In this document: piece after piece, positions 46,405 through 53,398 of the stretch
Layout: each line of letters begins with the position of its first letter
Position numbering within the stretch: position 1 is the stretch's first letter
Assembly (NCBI RefSeq): GCF_008641065.1
Contig: NZ_VTRS01000001.1
Location: 434,001 to 498,000 of the forward strand
Origin: Rhabdaerophilum calidifontis
Lineage (GTDB): Bacteria > Pseudomonadota > Alphaproteobacteria > Rhizobiales > Beijerinckiaceae
Direction of reading: 5' to 3'
Length of the DNA stretch: 64,000 nucleotides
The notes under the pieces: model-generated
Databases searched by the model: none
What the model was told of the DNA's origin: nothing
The model's input: only the letters and a program-made list of their open reading frames with translations
Position numbers and translations under genes: made by a program

Positions 46405-47222
46405 TCCCAGCCCTGCGGCAGGCTTTCCGCGAGCAGCGGGCCGAGCCGCACCGCCCAGCATGCTTTCGCAAGGCCGGTCCTGTCGTCGGTCTCGACGGCG
46501 AAGCCGCAGAGCGTCGCCGTGCCCTCCGTGGCCTCGAAGCGGCCGGAGGGCGTCGCATGCAGGAAACGGTGCAGCGGCGCGGATTTCTCGACGCCGAGAA
46601 TTGAATCGTAATCCCCGCACATGCCGGCATCGGAAAGATAGGCGGTGCCGCCGGGCAGGATCCGCTGGTCGGCGGTTGGCACATGGGTATGGGTGCCGAC
46701 GACGGCGGATGCGCGGCCATCGACGAAATAGGCGAGCGCCTGCTTCTCGCTCGTTGCCTCGGCATGCATGTCGATCAGCATCGCATCGCAGCCCGTTCCG
46801 AGCGGGCAGGCGGCGATCTGCCGCTCGATCTCGGCGAAGGGATCATCGGCAAGGCCCATGAACACCCGGCCGATCAGGTTGACCACCAGCACGCGCGCGC
46901 CGGTCCGGGTCTCGACCAGCGCCGCGCCGCGGCCGGGCGAGCCGACGGCGAAATTCGCGGGGCGGATAAGGCGGTGCTCGCGCGTGATGAACACCAGCGC
47001 CTCGCGCTGGTCCCAGGCATGGTTGCCGAGGGTGATGCAATCCGCGCCGGCATCGAGCAGCTCGGCGCAGATCGCCTCGGTGATGCCGGCGGTGCCGGCG
47101 GAATTCTCGCCGTTGATCACCACGCAATCGAGCGCCCAGCGCGCGCGCAGGGCGGGCAGATGTCGGGTCACAGCCTCGCGGCCGGGGCGACCGACCACGT
47201 CGCCGAGGAACAGGATGCGCAT
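46401..47222 (-). CDS. ymdB: YmdB-like metallophosphoesterase (TIGR00282 family)
   Basis: A 273-aa phosphodiesterase. The metal-binding motifs are LFLGDVVGRPGREAV, INGENSAGTAGIT, TLGNHAWDQREAL, LIDMHAEATSEK and VVGTHTHVPTADQRIL. In Bacillus YmdB hydrolyses 2',3'- and 3',5'-cyclic nucleotides and affects biofilm decisions. In Hyphomicrobiales the gene normally lies just after 6S RNA and the 5-formyl-THF cyclo-ligase gene; here that ligase gene is absent. It precedes a small secreted protein gene by overlap. Confidence 0.92.
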   Translation of the reverse strand: MRILFLGDVVGRPGREAVTRHLPALRARWALDCVVINGENSAGTAGITEAICAELLDAGADCITLGNHAWDQREALVFITREHRLIRPANFAVGSPGRGAALVETRTGARVLVVNLIGRVFMGLADDPFAEIERQIAACPLGTGCDAMLIDMHAEATSEKQALAYFVDGRASAVVGTHTHVPTADQRILPGGTAYLSDAGMCGDYDSILGVEKSAPLHRFLHATPSGRFEATEGTATLCGFAVETDDRTGLAKACWAVRLGPLLAESLPQGWE

Positions 47223-47278
47223 CGGAACCCCGCGCGGTAAGGATCAGGCCGGAATGCCGCCGCGAGGCCGGCGGAAGT

Positions 47279-47437
47279 TGCGGAGCCGCATGGACCGGTG
47301 GAGTGTCGATCCCGGGAACCTACATGAGTAGGTGGGCGCCGTGTGTCCGGGTCCAGGGACCCGGTCAGGGACAGCTCCCTTAGGATCGATAAGGCCCCGG
47401 GGAATACGTATAACCTGCCGCATCCCGCAGCCCCGCA
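47279..47437 (-). ncRNA. ssrS: 6S RNA
   Basis: About 159 nt between zapA and ymdB. The closing helix pairs TGCGGGGCTGC (5' end, near 47437) with GCGGCTCCGCA (3' end, near 47279) over 11 bp. The interior contains the rhizobial-type segments CCCCGGGGCCTTATCGATCC, GGGAGCTGTCCCTGACCGGG and GGCGCCCACCTAC..GTAGGTTCCCGGGATC. The zapA-6S-ymdB synteny is conserved in alphaproteobacteria. 6S RNA mimics an open promoter and sequesters sigma-70 RNA polymerase in stationary phase. The ends are estimates from pairing. Confidence 0.85.
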
Positions 47438-47475
47438 TTCCCAATGTAGGCGCTTCGCGGGCCGATGAGAAGGGG

Positions 47476-47847
47476 TCAGGATTCCGCCTGCGCACCGGAA
47501 AGCATGCGGGTGATGCGGTCGACGCGGCTCGTCATCCCGTCGATCGCCGCCGCAATCGCCGCGTCGCGCTGCGATACGCTTTCCGCCGCCTGATGGCGCA
47601 GCATCTGATCGCTGTCGAGCGCGGCCTTGAGATCCTTTGCCTTCTGTTCGGCCTCGGCCAGTTCGTCGCAGACCATTAGTGCCGCCATCACGGTCAAGCG
47701 CAGATCGCCGATCTCGCCGAAATTCTGCCGCATCATGCGGATGCGGGTGTCGAGATGCTCGGCCAGCCGTTCGAGATGCGGTTCCTGGCCGTCATCGCAG
47801 GCCATGCGGAACTGCTTGCCGTCGATCATGACCGTCACTTGCGTCAT
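47476..47847 (-). CDS. zapA: cell division protein ZapA
   Basis: A 123-aa protein: MTQVTVMIDGKQFRMACDDGQEPHLERLAEHLDTRIRMMRQNF, then DLRLTVMAALMVCDELAEAEQKA and a C-terminal coiled coil. This matches ZapA, which cross-links FtsZ filaments at the division ring. The ATG at 47847 lies 10 bp after the DUF4164 gene stop. 6S RNA follows about 40 bp downstream of the zapA stop, the conserved order. Confidence 0.9.
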   Translation of the reverse strand: MTQVTVMIDGKQFRMACDDGQEPHLERLAEHLDTRIRMMRQNFGEIGDLRLTVMAALMVCDELAEAEQKAKDLKAALDSDQMLRHQAAESVSQRDAAIAAAIDGMTSRVDRITRMLSGAQAES

Positions 47848-47857
47848 GACGGCCGCC

Positions 47858-48121
47858 TCATGCCAGGCTCGCGCGCAGGGCGGCGATCGCCCGGTCGAGC
47901 CGCGGTGCGATCTCGCCAAGCCCCGCCTCGGCGGCCTCGCGGCCGGCCCTTTCGCCGTCGAGCTGCCGCGCGAGTTGATGGCGGTCCTCCCGCATCAGGT
48001 CGAGTTCGGTTTCGAGATTGGCCCGCACCCTTTCGCCGTCGGCATGGCGCAGGGAGGCCGCGTCGAGCCGATCGAGCGCGGCGCCGAGGCGCGCCAAGGC
48101 TTCGCGGATGGATTCGCTCAA
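47858..48121 (-). CDS. DUF4164 family coiled-coil protein
   Basis: An 87-aa, almost entirely helical protein (LSESIREALARLGAALDRLDAAS, NLETELDLMREDRHQLARQLDGE) typical of DUF4164, which neighbours zapA in rhizobia. The start appears to be TTG at 48121, supported by GGGGAGA upstream and the family N-terminus; the frame upstream to 48238 is not conserved. It probably acts with ZapA at the division site, a guess from synteny. Confidence 0.75.
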   Translation of the reverse strand: MSESIREALARLGAALDRLDAASLRHADGERVRANLETELDLMREDRHQLARQLDGERAGREAAEAGLGEIAPRLDRAIAALRASLA

Positions 48122-48359
48122 TGGCGTCTCCCCATTCTCCAGTAGATGCGGGCGGATGGGAGATTTGCCGCACGGTGCCGGCAAATCAATTCTTTGAGCC
48201 TCGAAGCTTAGACATCGGGTGAGGCCATGGTCAATCACTCATCCGGGGCAAATCACGCCACGGTTGTGGCGGCGCCGGATCTTCCACAAATTGCTAGGAG
48301 CGGGCGGCGACGGAACGCGGTAAAACAACGCCAAGAGCAAGAACGCGGGAGGTTCGACC

Positions 48360-50282
48360 ATGAAAGCCGGGGCGCATCCGGGATACCACGCGACATACCA
48401 GGCCTGGCGGGAGGACCCGGAAGGGTTCTGGCTCGCCGCCGCCGCCGATCTCGAATGGATCGAGCCGCCGCGGACCGCGTTCGACCCGGCCGCCGGGATC
48501 TATGGCCGCTGGTTCCCGGACGGGATCTGCAACACCACTGCGAACTGCCTCGACCGGCATGTTGCTGCAGGCCATGGCGCGCGCAAGGCGCTGATCTACG
48601 ATTCGCCCCTTGCCGGTGCCCGACGCGAGCTGAGCTATCGCGACTTGCTGCGCGAGGTCGAGATCGCCGGACACATGCTGCGGCGGCTTGGCGTTGCGAA
48701 GGGAGACCGTGTCATCCTCTACATGCCGATGGTGCCCGAGGCGGTGATCGGGATGCTCGCCTGCGCGCGGATCGGCGCCGTGCATTCGGTGGTGTTCGGC
48801 GGCTTCGCGGCGCATGAACTCGCGACCCGGATCGACGATGCGCGGCCGAAGGTGATCCTCGCCGCCTCCTGCGGGATCGAGCCGGGGCGGATCGTGCCCT
48901 ACAAGCCGCTGCTCGACCGCGCGATCGACGAGGCGCGGCACAAGCCGGAATCCTGCCTCATCCTTGCGCGCGAGCAGGCCCCGGCGACGCTGGCGGCGGG
49001 CCGCGACCATGATTGGGCAGCGCTGCGGCAGGAGGTGATCGCGGGCGGCGCTGGCCCGCTGCCGCCCGAGCCGATGCACGCAACGGACCCGCTCTATATC
49101 CTCTACACCTCCGGCACGACCGGCCGGCCCAAGGGCGTGGTGCGCGATACCGGCGGCCACATGGTGGCGCTGCACTGGACGATGGGCGCGCTCTACGGCG
49201 TCGAGGCGGGCGATGTCTACTGGGCGGCCTCGGATGTCGGCTGGGTCGTCGGCCACAGCTACATCGTTTACGGCCCGCTGCTGAAGGGCTGCACCACGAT
49301 CCTCTACGAGGGCAAGCCGGTCGGCACGCCCGATCCCGGCGCGTTCTGGCGGGTGATCGCCGAGCATGATGTCCGCGTGCTCTTCACCGCGCCGACCGCG
49401 TTCCGCGCGATCCGCAAGGAGGATCCGGACGGAGCGCATCTGAAGCGCTATGACCTTACGCGGTTCAAGGCGCTGTTCCTTGCCGGCGAGCGCGCCGACC
49501 CGGATACGGTCAAATGGGCCGAAGCGATGCTCAAGGTCCCGGTGATCGATCATTGGTGGCAGACCGAGACCGGCTGGGCGATCGCCGGCAACCCGCTCGG
49601 CCTCGGTCTTCTTCCCGTGAAGCACGGATCGCCAACGGTGCCGATGCCGGGCCATGACGTGCAGATCCTCGACGAGACCGGCCGCCCGGTCGCGCCCGGC
49701 ACGATGGGGTCGATCGCGATCCGCCTGCCGCTGCCGCCAGGCTGCCTGCCGACGCTCTGGCAGGCGGACGAGCGCTTCCAGGACAGCTATCTCGCCGAAT
49801 TCCCCGGTTATTACAGCACCTCGGATGCCGGCTATCGCGACGCCGACGGCTATCTCTTCATCATGGGGCGCACCGACGACATCATCAATGTCGCCGGCCA
49901 CCGCCTCTCGACCGGCGGGATGGAGGAGGTGCTCGCCGGGCATCCGGCGGTGGCCGAGTGCGCGGTGATCGGCGCCCGCGACAGCCTGAAGGGCGAGGTC
50001 CCGCTCGGCTTCGTGGTGCTAAAGGCCGGCGTCAACATCGCCCCTGACACGATCGCGCAGGAATGCGTGGCGCGGGTGCGGGATCAAATCGGCCCGGTCG
50101 CGGCTTTCAAGACGGCGCTCGTCGTCGGGCGCCTGCCGAAGACGCGCTCGGGCAAGATCCTGCGGGGGACGATGAAGAAGATCGCCGATGGCGAGCCCTG
50201 GACCATGCCCGCGACGATCGACGACCCCGCGATCCTCGACGAGATCGGGGACGTCCTGAAACAGGCGCATCGCCCCGGCTGA
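48360..50282 (+). CDS. prpE: propionyl-CoA synthetase
   Basis: A 640-aa acyl-CoA synthetase of the ANL superfamily. The adenylate motif is YILYTSGTTGRPKGVVRDTGG, the A5 motif is WWQTETGWAIAGNP, and the acetylatable lysine lies in TRSGKILRGTMKKIADG. Family blocks AASCGIEPGRIVPYKPLLDRAID and the ligand pocket distinguish PrpE from acetyl-CoA synthetase. It activates propionate to propionyl-CoA. ATG 48360 has GGGAGG upstream. A small inverted repeat GCCAC-GGTT-GTGGC lies at 48257-48270. No prp catabolic genes are adjacent. It ends 5 bp from the convergent PIN gene. Confidence 0.93.
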   Translation: MKAGAHPGYHATYQAWREDPEGFWLAAAADLEWIEPPRTAFDPAAGIYGRWFPDGICNTTANCLDRHVAAGHGARKALIYDSPLAGARRELSYRDLLREVEIAGHMLRRLGVAKGDRVILYMPMVPEAVIGMLACARIGAVHSVVFGGFAAHELATRIDDARPKVILAASCGIEPGRIVPYKPLLDRAIDEARHKPESCLILAREQAPATLAAGRDHDWAALRQEVIAGGAGPLPPEPMHATDPLYILYTSGTTGRPKGVVRDTGGHMVALHWTMGALYGVEAGDVYWAASDVGWVVGHSYIVYGPLLKGCTTILYEGKPVGTPDPGAFWRVIAEHDVRVLFTAPTAFRAIRKEDPDGAHLKRYDLTRFKALFLAGERADPDTVKWAEAMLKVPVIDHWWQTETGWAIAGNPLGLGLLPVKHGSPTVPMPGHDVQILDETGRPVAPGTMGSIAIRLPLPPGCLPTLWQADERFQDSYLAEFPGYYSTSDAGYRDADGYLFIMGRTDDIINVAGHRLSTGGMEEVLAGHPAVAECAVIGARDSLKGEVPLGFVVLKAGVNIAPDTIAQECVARVRDQIGPVAAFKTALVVGRLPKTRSGKILRGTMKKIADGEPWTMPATIDDPAILDEIGDVLKQAHRPG

Positions 50283-50287
50283 GCGGA

Positions 50288-50872
50288 TCAGGCGGCGGCC
50301 GGTGTGGCCGTCGCCAATCCGGCTGTTTCCGCGTCCCCGGGTTCGAGCGGCATGGCGAGTTCGGCACTGGTCGAGCCCGGCTCGGGCGTGTCGCTTGCCG
50401 GCTCCTCGCCGAAATCGTAGCCGCTCTCCTTGGGATCGGCCCAGGGATCGAAGACCTCGATCCCGAAGGGCACGAAGTTTCCGACATTGCGGGTCATGAC
50501 CTTGAGGCCGTGGCGCTTGGCGGTGGCGGCGATCAACCCGTCGGGATAGGGCAGGCGCAGTTCCCGGCGCGCGGCGGAGGTCATGATCTGCCCCCAGAGG
50601 ATCGCCGTCTCGTAATCGATGCCGTGCAGGTTCGCGCCCAGTTTGCGGCGGATTTCCCGCATCCAGCCGCGCACGCGGCGCTGCTTGAACTCCTCCGGCA
50701 GGCGCAGCACGCCGCCCTCCATGATCGCGAAGGTCACGATCGAGAGATGGATATCTTCCAGCCAGAGGTCATCGATGGCGCGGCGAACCCGCCAATAGGG
50801 GCGGCGCAGATGCAGTTCCCGCAGCACGCAGGTATCGATCAGGCAGGGCAAGGCAGCACTCCACAAATGCAC
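50288..50872 (-). CDS. PIN-domain protein, VapC-like, without adjacent antitoxin
   Basis: A 194-aa protein. The PIN fold is visible: LIDTCVLREL with the first acidic residue, IMEGGVL with a glutamate, LPYPDGLIAATAKRHGLKVMTRNVGNF with the conserved Asp and the closing NxxxF. This is the VapC ribonuclease family, which cleaves tRNA or mRNA. The C-terminal 45 residues are an acidic, low-complexity extension (YDFGEEPASDTPEPGSTS). No VapB-like gene lies on either side. The gene is preceded within 4 bp by a palindrome that looks like an autoregulatory operator. Confidence 0.78.
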   Translation of the reverse strand: MHLWSAALPCLIDTCVLRELHLRRPYWRVRRAIDDLWLEDIHLSIVTFAIMEGGVLRLPEEFKQRRVRGWMREIRRKLGANLHGIDYETAILWGQIMTSAARRELRLPYPDGLIAATAKRHGLKVMTRNVGNFVPFGIEVFDPWADPKESGYDFGEEPASDTPEPGSTSAELAMPLEPGDAETAGLATATPAAA

Positions 50873-50875
50873 TCA

Positions 50876-50907
50876 AAAGTAGCATAACTCGCCTATTGCT
50901 ACTTTTT
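50876..50907 (-). promoter_or_regulatory. operator-like palindrome upstream of the PIN gene
   Basis: Arms AAAAGTAGCA and TGCTACTTTT (perfect, 10 bp each) separated by 12 bp end 3 bp before the start codon at 50872. Toxin-antitoxin operons are often autoregulated through such sites. It could also be an RNA hairpin serving as a weak terminator for the upstream DUF1013 gene. Confidence 0.5.
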
Positions 50908-50932
50908 GGTGTATCCGGATATGCCGGCGGGA

Positions 50933-51610
50933 TCAGCCCTCGGAATCGTCGTCGCGCCGCGTCTCCTTGAGGTTCGCGAAGACATGCTCGATATCGAGCT
51001 CGGCCTTCCGGCGTGGCGGCTCGGCGGCGGTCGTCATCTCGGCGGGGATCAGCGTCGCGCCGGTTTCCACAGGCGACGGCGCCGGCCGGTCCTTGGCGGA
51101 GCGGCTCACCTCGAGATCGAGGTCCATCTGCGTGCACAGCCCCAGCGTCACCGGGTCGAGCGGCTGGAGATTGCCCGAATTCCAGTGCGTGCGCTCGCGG
51201 ACCGACTGGATCGTCGATTTGGTCGTGCCGACGAGGCGGATGATCTGGCTGTCTTTCAGCTCGGGATGGTTCTTGAGCAGCCATTGGATGGCGTTCGGTC
51301 GGTCCTGCCGCTTCGAGACCGGGGTGTAACGCGGCCCCTTGGTGCGCTTGAGATCGGGCAGCCGGACCTTCGGCTCCAGCACCTTGAGCCGGTAATCGGG
51401 ATCGGCCTCGCCGCGCTCGATCTCCTCGCGGGAGAGCTGGCCGGCCTGCACGGGATCAAGGCCCTTCATCCCGGCCGCGACGTCGCCATCCGCGATTCCC
51501 TTCACCTCGAGCGGGTGCAGCGCGCAGAAGGCGGCGATCTGGTCGAAGGTCAGCGCGGTGTTCTCGACCAGCCAGACCGCGGTCGCCTTCGGCATGAGGA
51601 GGGTGGCCAT
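50933..51610 (-). CDS. DUF1013 family regulator (TrcR-like)
   Basis: A 225-aa protein with the DUF1013 signature: MATLLMPKATAVWLVENTALTFDQIAAFC, GIADGDVAAGMKGLDPVQAGQLSREEIERGE, and the helix-turn-helix-like NHPELKDSQIIRLVGTTKSTIQSVRERTHWN. The C-terminus is Ala/Pro/Glu-rich. The family is conserved in Alphaproteobacteria and is listed in some databases as a cell-cycle transcriptional regulator, TrcR. The start at 51610 is chosen over an upstream ATG at 51721 that lacks conservation. It is divergent from the DUF1192 gene. Confidence 0.85.
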   Translation of the reverse strand: MATLLMPKATAVWLVENTALTFDQIAAFCALHPLEVKGIADGDVAAGMKGLDPVQAGQLSREEIERGEADPDYRLKVLEPKVRLPDLKRTKGPRYTPVSKRQDRPNAIQWLLKNHPELKDSQIIRLVGTTKSTIQSVRERTHWNSGNLQPLDPVTLGLCTQMDLDLEVSRSAKDRPAPSPVETGATLIPAEMTTAAEPPRRKAELDIEHVFANLKETRRDDDSEG

Positions 51611-51796
51611 GTTTTTCGGCTCCTGAGCGTTCGTCCGGCCTCTCGCGGGCCGAAATGCATGCGATTCTTCGTCCGCGCCGCCTTCCCCGGGCGGCCCGCA
51701 GCGAGAAAGTCTCGATGCCAAATTGGGAATATCGCTTTATACTGTTCGGAATTGAGCCATGCAAGCAGCGCCTGAAGGCCGCAAGGGAGCGACAGC

Positions 51797-51985
51797 ATGT
51801 TCGAGGAGGAGAACCGTCCACGCAAAGCCGCCGCGCATGAAATCGGGCAGGATCTCGCGCCGCTCTCCGTTGCCGAGATCGACGCGCGGGTGGAGATGCT
51901 GAAAGCCGAGATCCAGCGCCTCGAGGCGGCGCGGGCGGGCAAGCTCGTCAGCCAGGCGGCGGCCGATGCGCTCTTCCGGTCCTGA
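51797..51985 (+). CDS. DUF1192 family protein
   Basis: A 62-aa protein, MFEEENRPRKAAAHEIGQDL then LSVAEIDARVEMLKAEIQRLEAARAGK, matching DUF1192, a short alphaproteobacterial helical protein of unknown role, usually encoded next to DUF1465 (rcdA) and DUF1013 genes as here. A GGGAG ribosome binding site precedes the ATG. No membrane segment. Confidence 0.82.
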   Translation: MFEEENRPRKAAAHEIGQDLAPLSVAEIDARVEMLKAEIQRLEAARAGKLVSQAAADALFRS

Positions 51986-52063
51986 CGGGTGATCAGCGTG
52001 AAGGATGTGGAAATTCATAGGGTTACAGGAATGTCGCATGCATTTGATGAAAATTCTCCGAAT

Positions 52064-52078
52064 TTAACGCGGCGTTAA
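52064..52078 (+). promoter_or_regulatory. perfect CtrA box upstream of the rcdA leader
   Basis: TTAA-CGCGGCG-TTAA, an exact core match to TTAA-N7-TTAA, 245 bp before the rcdA start. In Caulobacter rcdA belongs to the CtrA regulon. On the plus strand it could drive rcdA or the short terminator-bounded transcript that follows. Confidence 0.65.
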
Positions 52079-52079
52079 G

Positions 52080-52195
52080 CGCTTCCGGTTAATCCTGAAA
52101 CCGTTCCGGCTCGCCGGATCCCGAGTGGCTCCTGCCGCTCTGTTTGACGCCTCCCTGTTGGACTTCATCAGGACCGCTTCGGCGGTCCTTTTTTT
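52080..52195 (+). ncRNA. candidate small RNA or attenuated leader of rcdA
   Basis: A stretch of about 115 nt lies between a CtrA box and an intrinsic terminator. It has a stem-loop at 52105-52118, a single-stranded segment with CCTCCC (52150-52155) that resembles the anti-Shine-Dalgarno loops of rhizobial trans-acting small RNAs, and a terminator at 52171-52195. It may be an independent small RNA, a premature-termination product of rcdA, or the 3' end of the DUF1192 transcript. The 5' end is a guess. Confidence 0.4.
52171..52195 (+). terminator. intrinsic terminator inside the rcdA upstream region
   Basis: GGACCGC-TTCG-GCGGTCC, a perfect 7-bp stem with a UUCG tetraloop closed by C-G, followed by seven T residues. 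It ends 127 bp before the rcdA start. Confidence 0.92.
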
Positions 52196-52322
52196 GTCGC
52201 GCGCGTTAACCATTCCGGCACGGCCCTCGTTTCGACATCGAGGCTTGGTGTTAGTCTTGCAGAAACCCTCCGCATCGGCAGCGCCCGCCCCGGCGTGGCA
52301 CAAGGAGACCGGAGATCCGACG

Positions 52323-52871
52323 ATGCAGGACAAGACCCGCGAGCCCATGACAGGCATCGGCCCCCTTTCCCCATCCGAACACGAGGGTGCCGTCTCCTTC
52401 ACGGAGAAGATGCTCGCCTCCGATGCGTTCATGACGCTGTTCCGCGAGGGGATGGCGCTGGTCGAGGCGACGGCCGCCTATCTCGACGGCGAGGGGCGGC
52501 AGCAATCGAAGATTCTCGACCGCACCATCGCGCTCGCCTATGCCAGCGAGAGCATGCGGCTCACCACGCGGCTGATGCAGCTCACGTCGTGGCTGCTGCT
52601 CCAGCGTGCGGTCAATGAGGGCGAACTCACCCGCAACGATGCCGAGCGCGAGCATCGGCGGGTGGTGATCGCCATGCCGGAATCGCGCACGGCGCCGGAG
52701 ATCTTCCAGCAATTGCCGGCCCGGCTCCTGGAACTGATCGATCATTCCCAGCGCCTGCAGGAGCGCATCCAGCGCATTGATGCCGATCTCAAGGGCCAGC
52801 GCATGGCCGAGCCGCTCAACCCGGTCGCCGGGCAGATCGGCGCATTGGCGGCGGCGTTCGGCCGCGGCTGA
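52323..52871 (+). CDS. rcdA: DUF1465 family, RcdA-like regulator of CtrA degradation
   Basis: A 182-aa protein. The family core is DAFMTLFREGMALVEATAAYLDGEGRQQSK followed by YASESMRLTTRLMQLTSWLLLQRAVNEGELT, a helical bundle of the DUF1465 group. That group includes Caulobacter RcdA, an adaptor that delivers CtrA to the ClpXP protease with CpdR and PopA. ATG 52323 has GGAG eight bases upstream; the frame reaching 52125 crosses an intrinsic terminator. It is closed by a bidirectional terminator shared with rpmE. The family call rests on remembered motifs; the role in CtrA turnover is inferred. Confidence 0.82.
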   Translation: MQDKTREPMTGIGPLSPSEHEGAVSFTEKMLASDAFMTLFREGMALVEATAAYLDGEGRQQSKILDRTIALAYASESMRLTTRLMQLTSWLLLQRAVNEGELTRNDAEREHRRVVIAMPESRTAPEIFQQLPARLLELIDHSQRLQERIQRIDADLKGQRMAEPLNPVAGQIGALAAAFGRG

Positions 52872-52904
52872 CGTCATCCGCCCACCGCATCCGCCGCTCA
52901 TGCG

Positions 52905-52938
52905 AAAAGCCCGCCGGGGCGCATCCCGGCGGGCTTTT
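52905..52938. terminator. bidirectional intrinsic terminator between rcdA and rpmE
   Basis: A perfect 14-bp stem AAAAGCCCGCCGGG / CCCGGCGGGCTTTT with a 6-nt loop; T-runs on both strands make it functional for both convergent genes. Confidence 0.95.
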
Positions 52939-52988
52939 GTTGCGGGTTTTCGTCCGGTCGGCTGGCGCTGCGGTCGGGAACCGGCCGC

Positions 52989-53219
52989 TTACTTCTTCCC
53001 GAAGGTGAGGCCGCCGAATTTCGAGTTGAACTTCGAGACGCGGCCGCCGCGATCCATCAGCTGCTGGTTGCCGCCGGTCCAGGCCGGATGCGTCTTCGGG
53101 TCGATGTCGAGGTTGAGCGTGTCATTGGCGCTGCCATAGGTCGAGCGCGTCACGAACTCGGTTCCGTCGGTCATCACGACCTTGATGAAATGGTATTCGG
53201 GATGGATGTCGGCCTTCAT
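52989..53219 (-). CDS. rpmE: 50S ribosomal protein L31 (zinc-free type)
   Basis: A 76-aa L31, [30 protein letters not shown] then [33 protein letters not shown]. The CxxC zinc ligands of the C+ form are absent, so this is a C- protein, as in many alphaproteobacteria. The start at 53219 is preferred to an extended frame. It is divergent from the ABC exporter and shares a terminator with rcdA. Confidence 0.97.
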   Translation of the reverse strand: MKADIHPEYHFIKVVMTDGTEFVTRSTYGSANDTLNLDIDPKTHPAWTGGNQQLMDRGGRVSKFNSKFGGLTFGKK

Positions 53220-53398
53220 CGCGCTCGCGCCTTTCGTCAAAAACCGGGCTGGCGGCGGCGGGATTTCGGCCGTCCGGACCCTCGGATCATGTTCGGAAGA
53301 GCGCCCTATACATGAGAGCGCTTGACGGGACAAGCACCGAGCGGCCAAACCTCGGCCGAAGCAGGCGGCCAGCCGCCACAGACAAGGATGCGCCCGGC

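Larger units (their letters stand above)
51986..52322. other. intergenic region upstream of rcdA
   Basis: A 337-bp gap containing, in order, a perfect CtrA box (52064-52078), a small hairpin (52105-52118, TCCGG-CTCG-CCGGA), a CCTCCC motif (52150-52155) complementary to Shine-Dalgarno sequences, and a perfect intrinsic terminator (52171-52195). Two further TTAAC motifs follow (near 52089 and 52205). No convincing open frame is present. Confidence 0.7.

Noticed and set aside
50873-50932. A vapB antitoxin next to the PIN gene
   Set aside because: The gap upstream holds only the palindrome and is too short for a gene; a frame overlapping it gives an unrelated sequence and is not a ribbon-helix-helix or AbrB-like protein.
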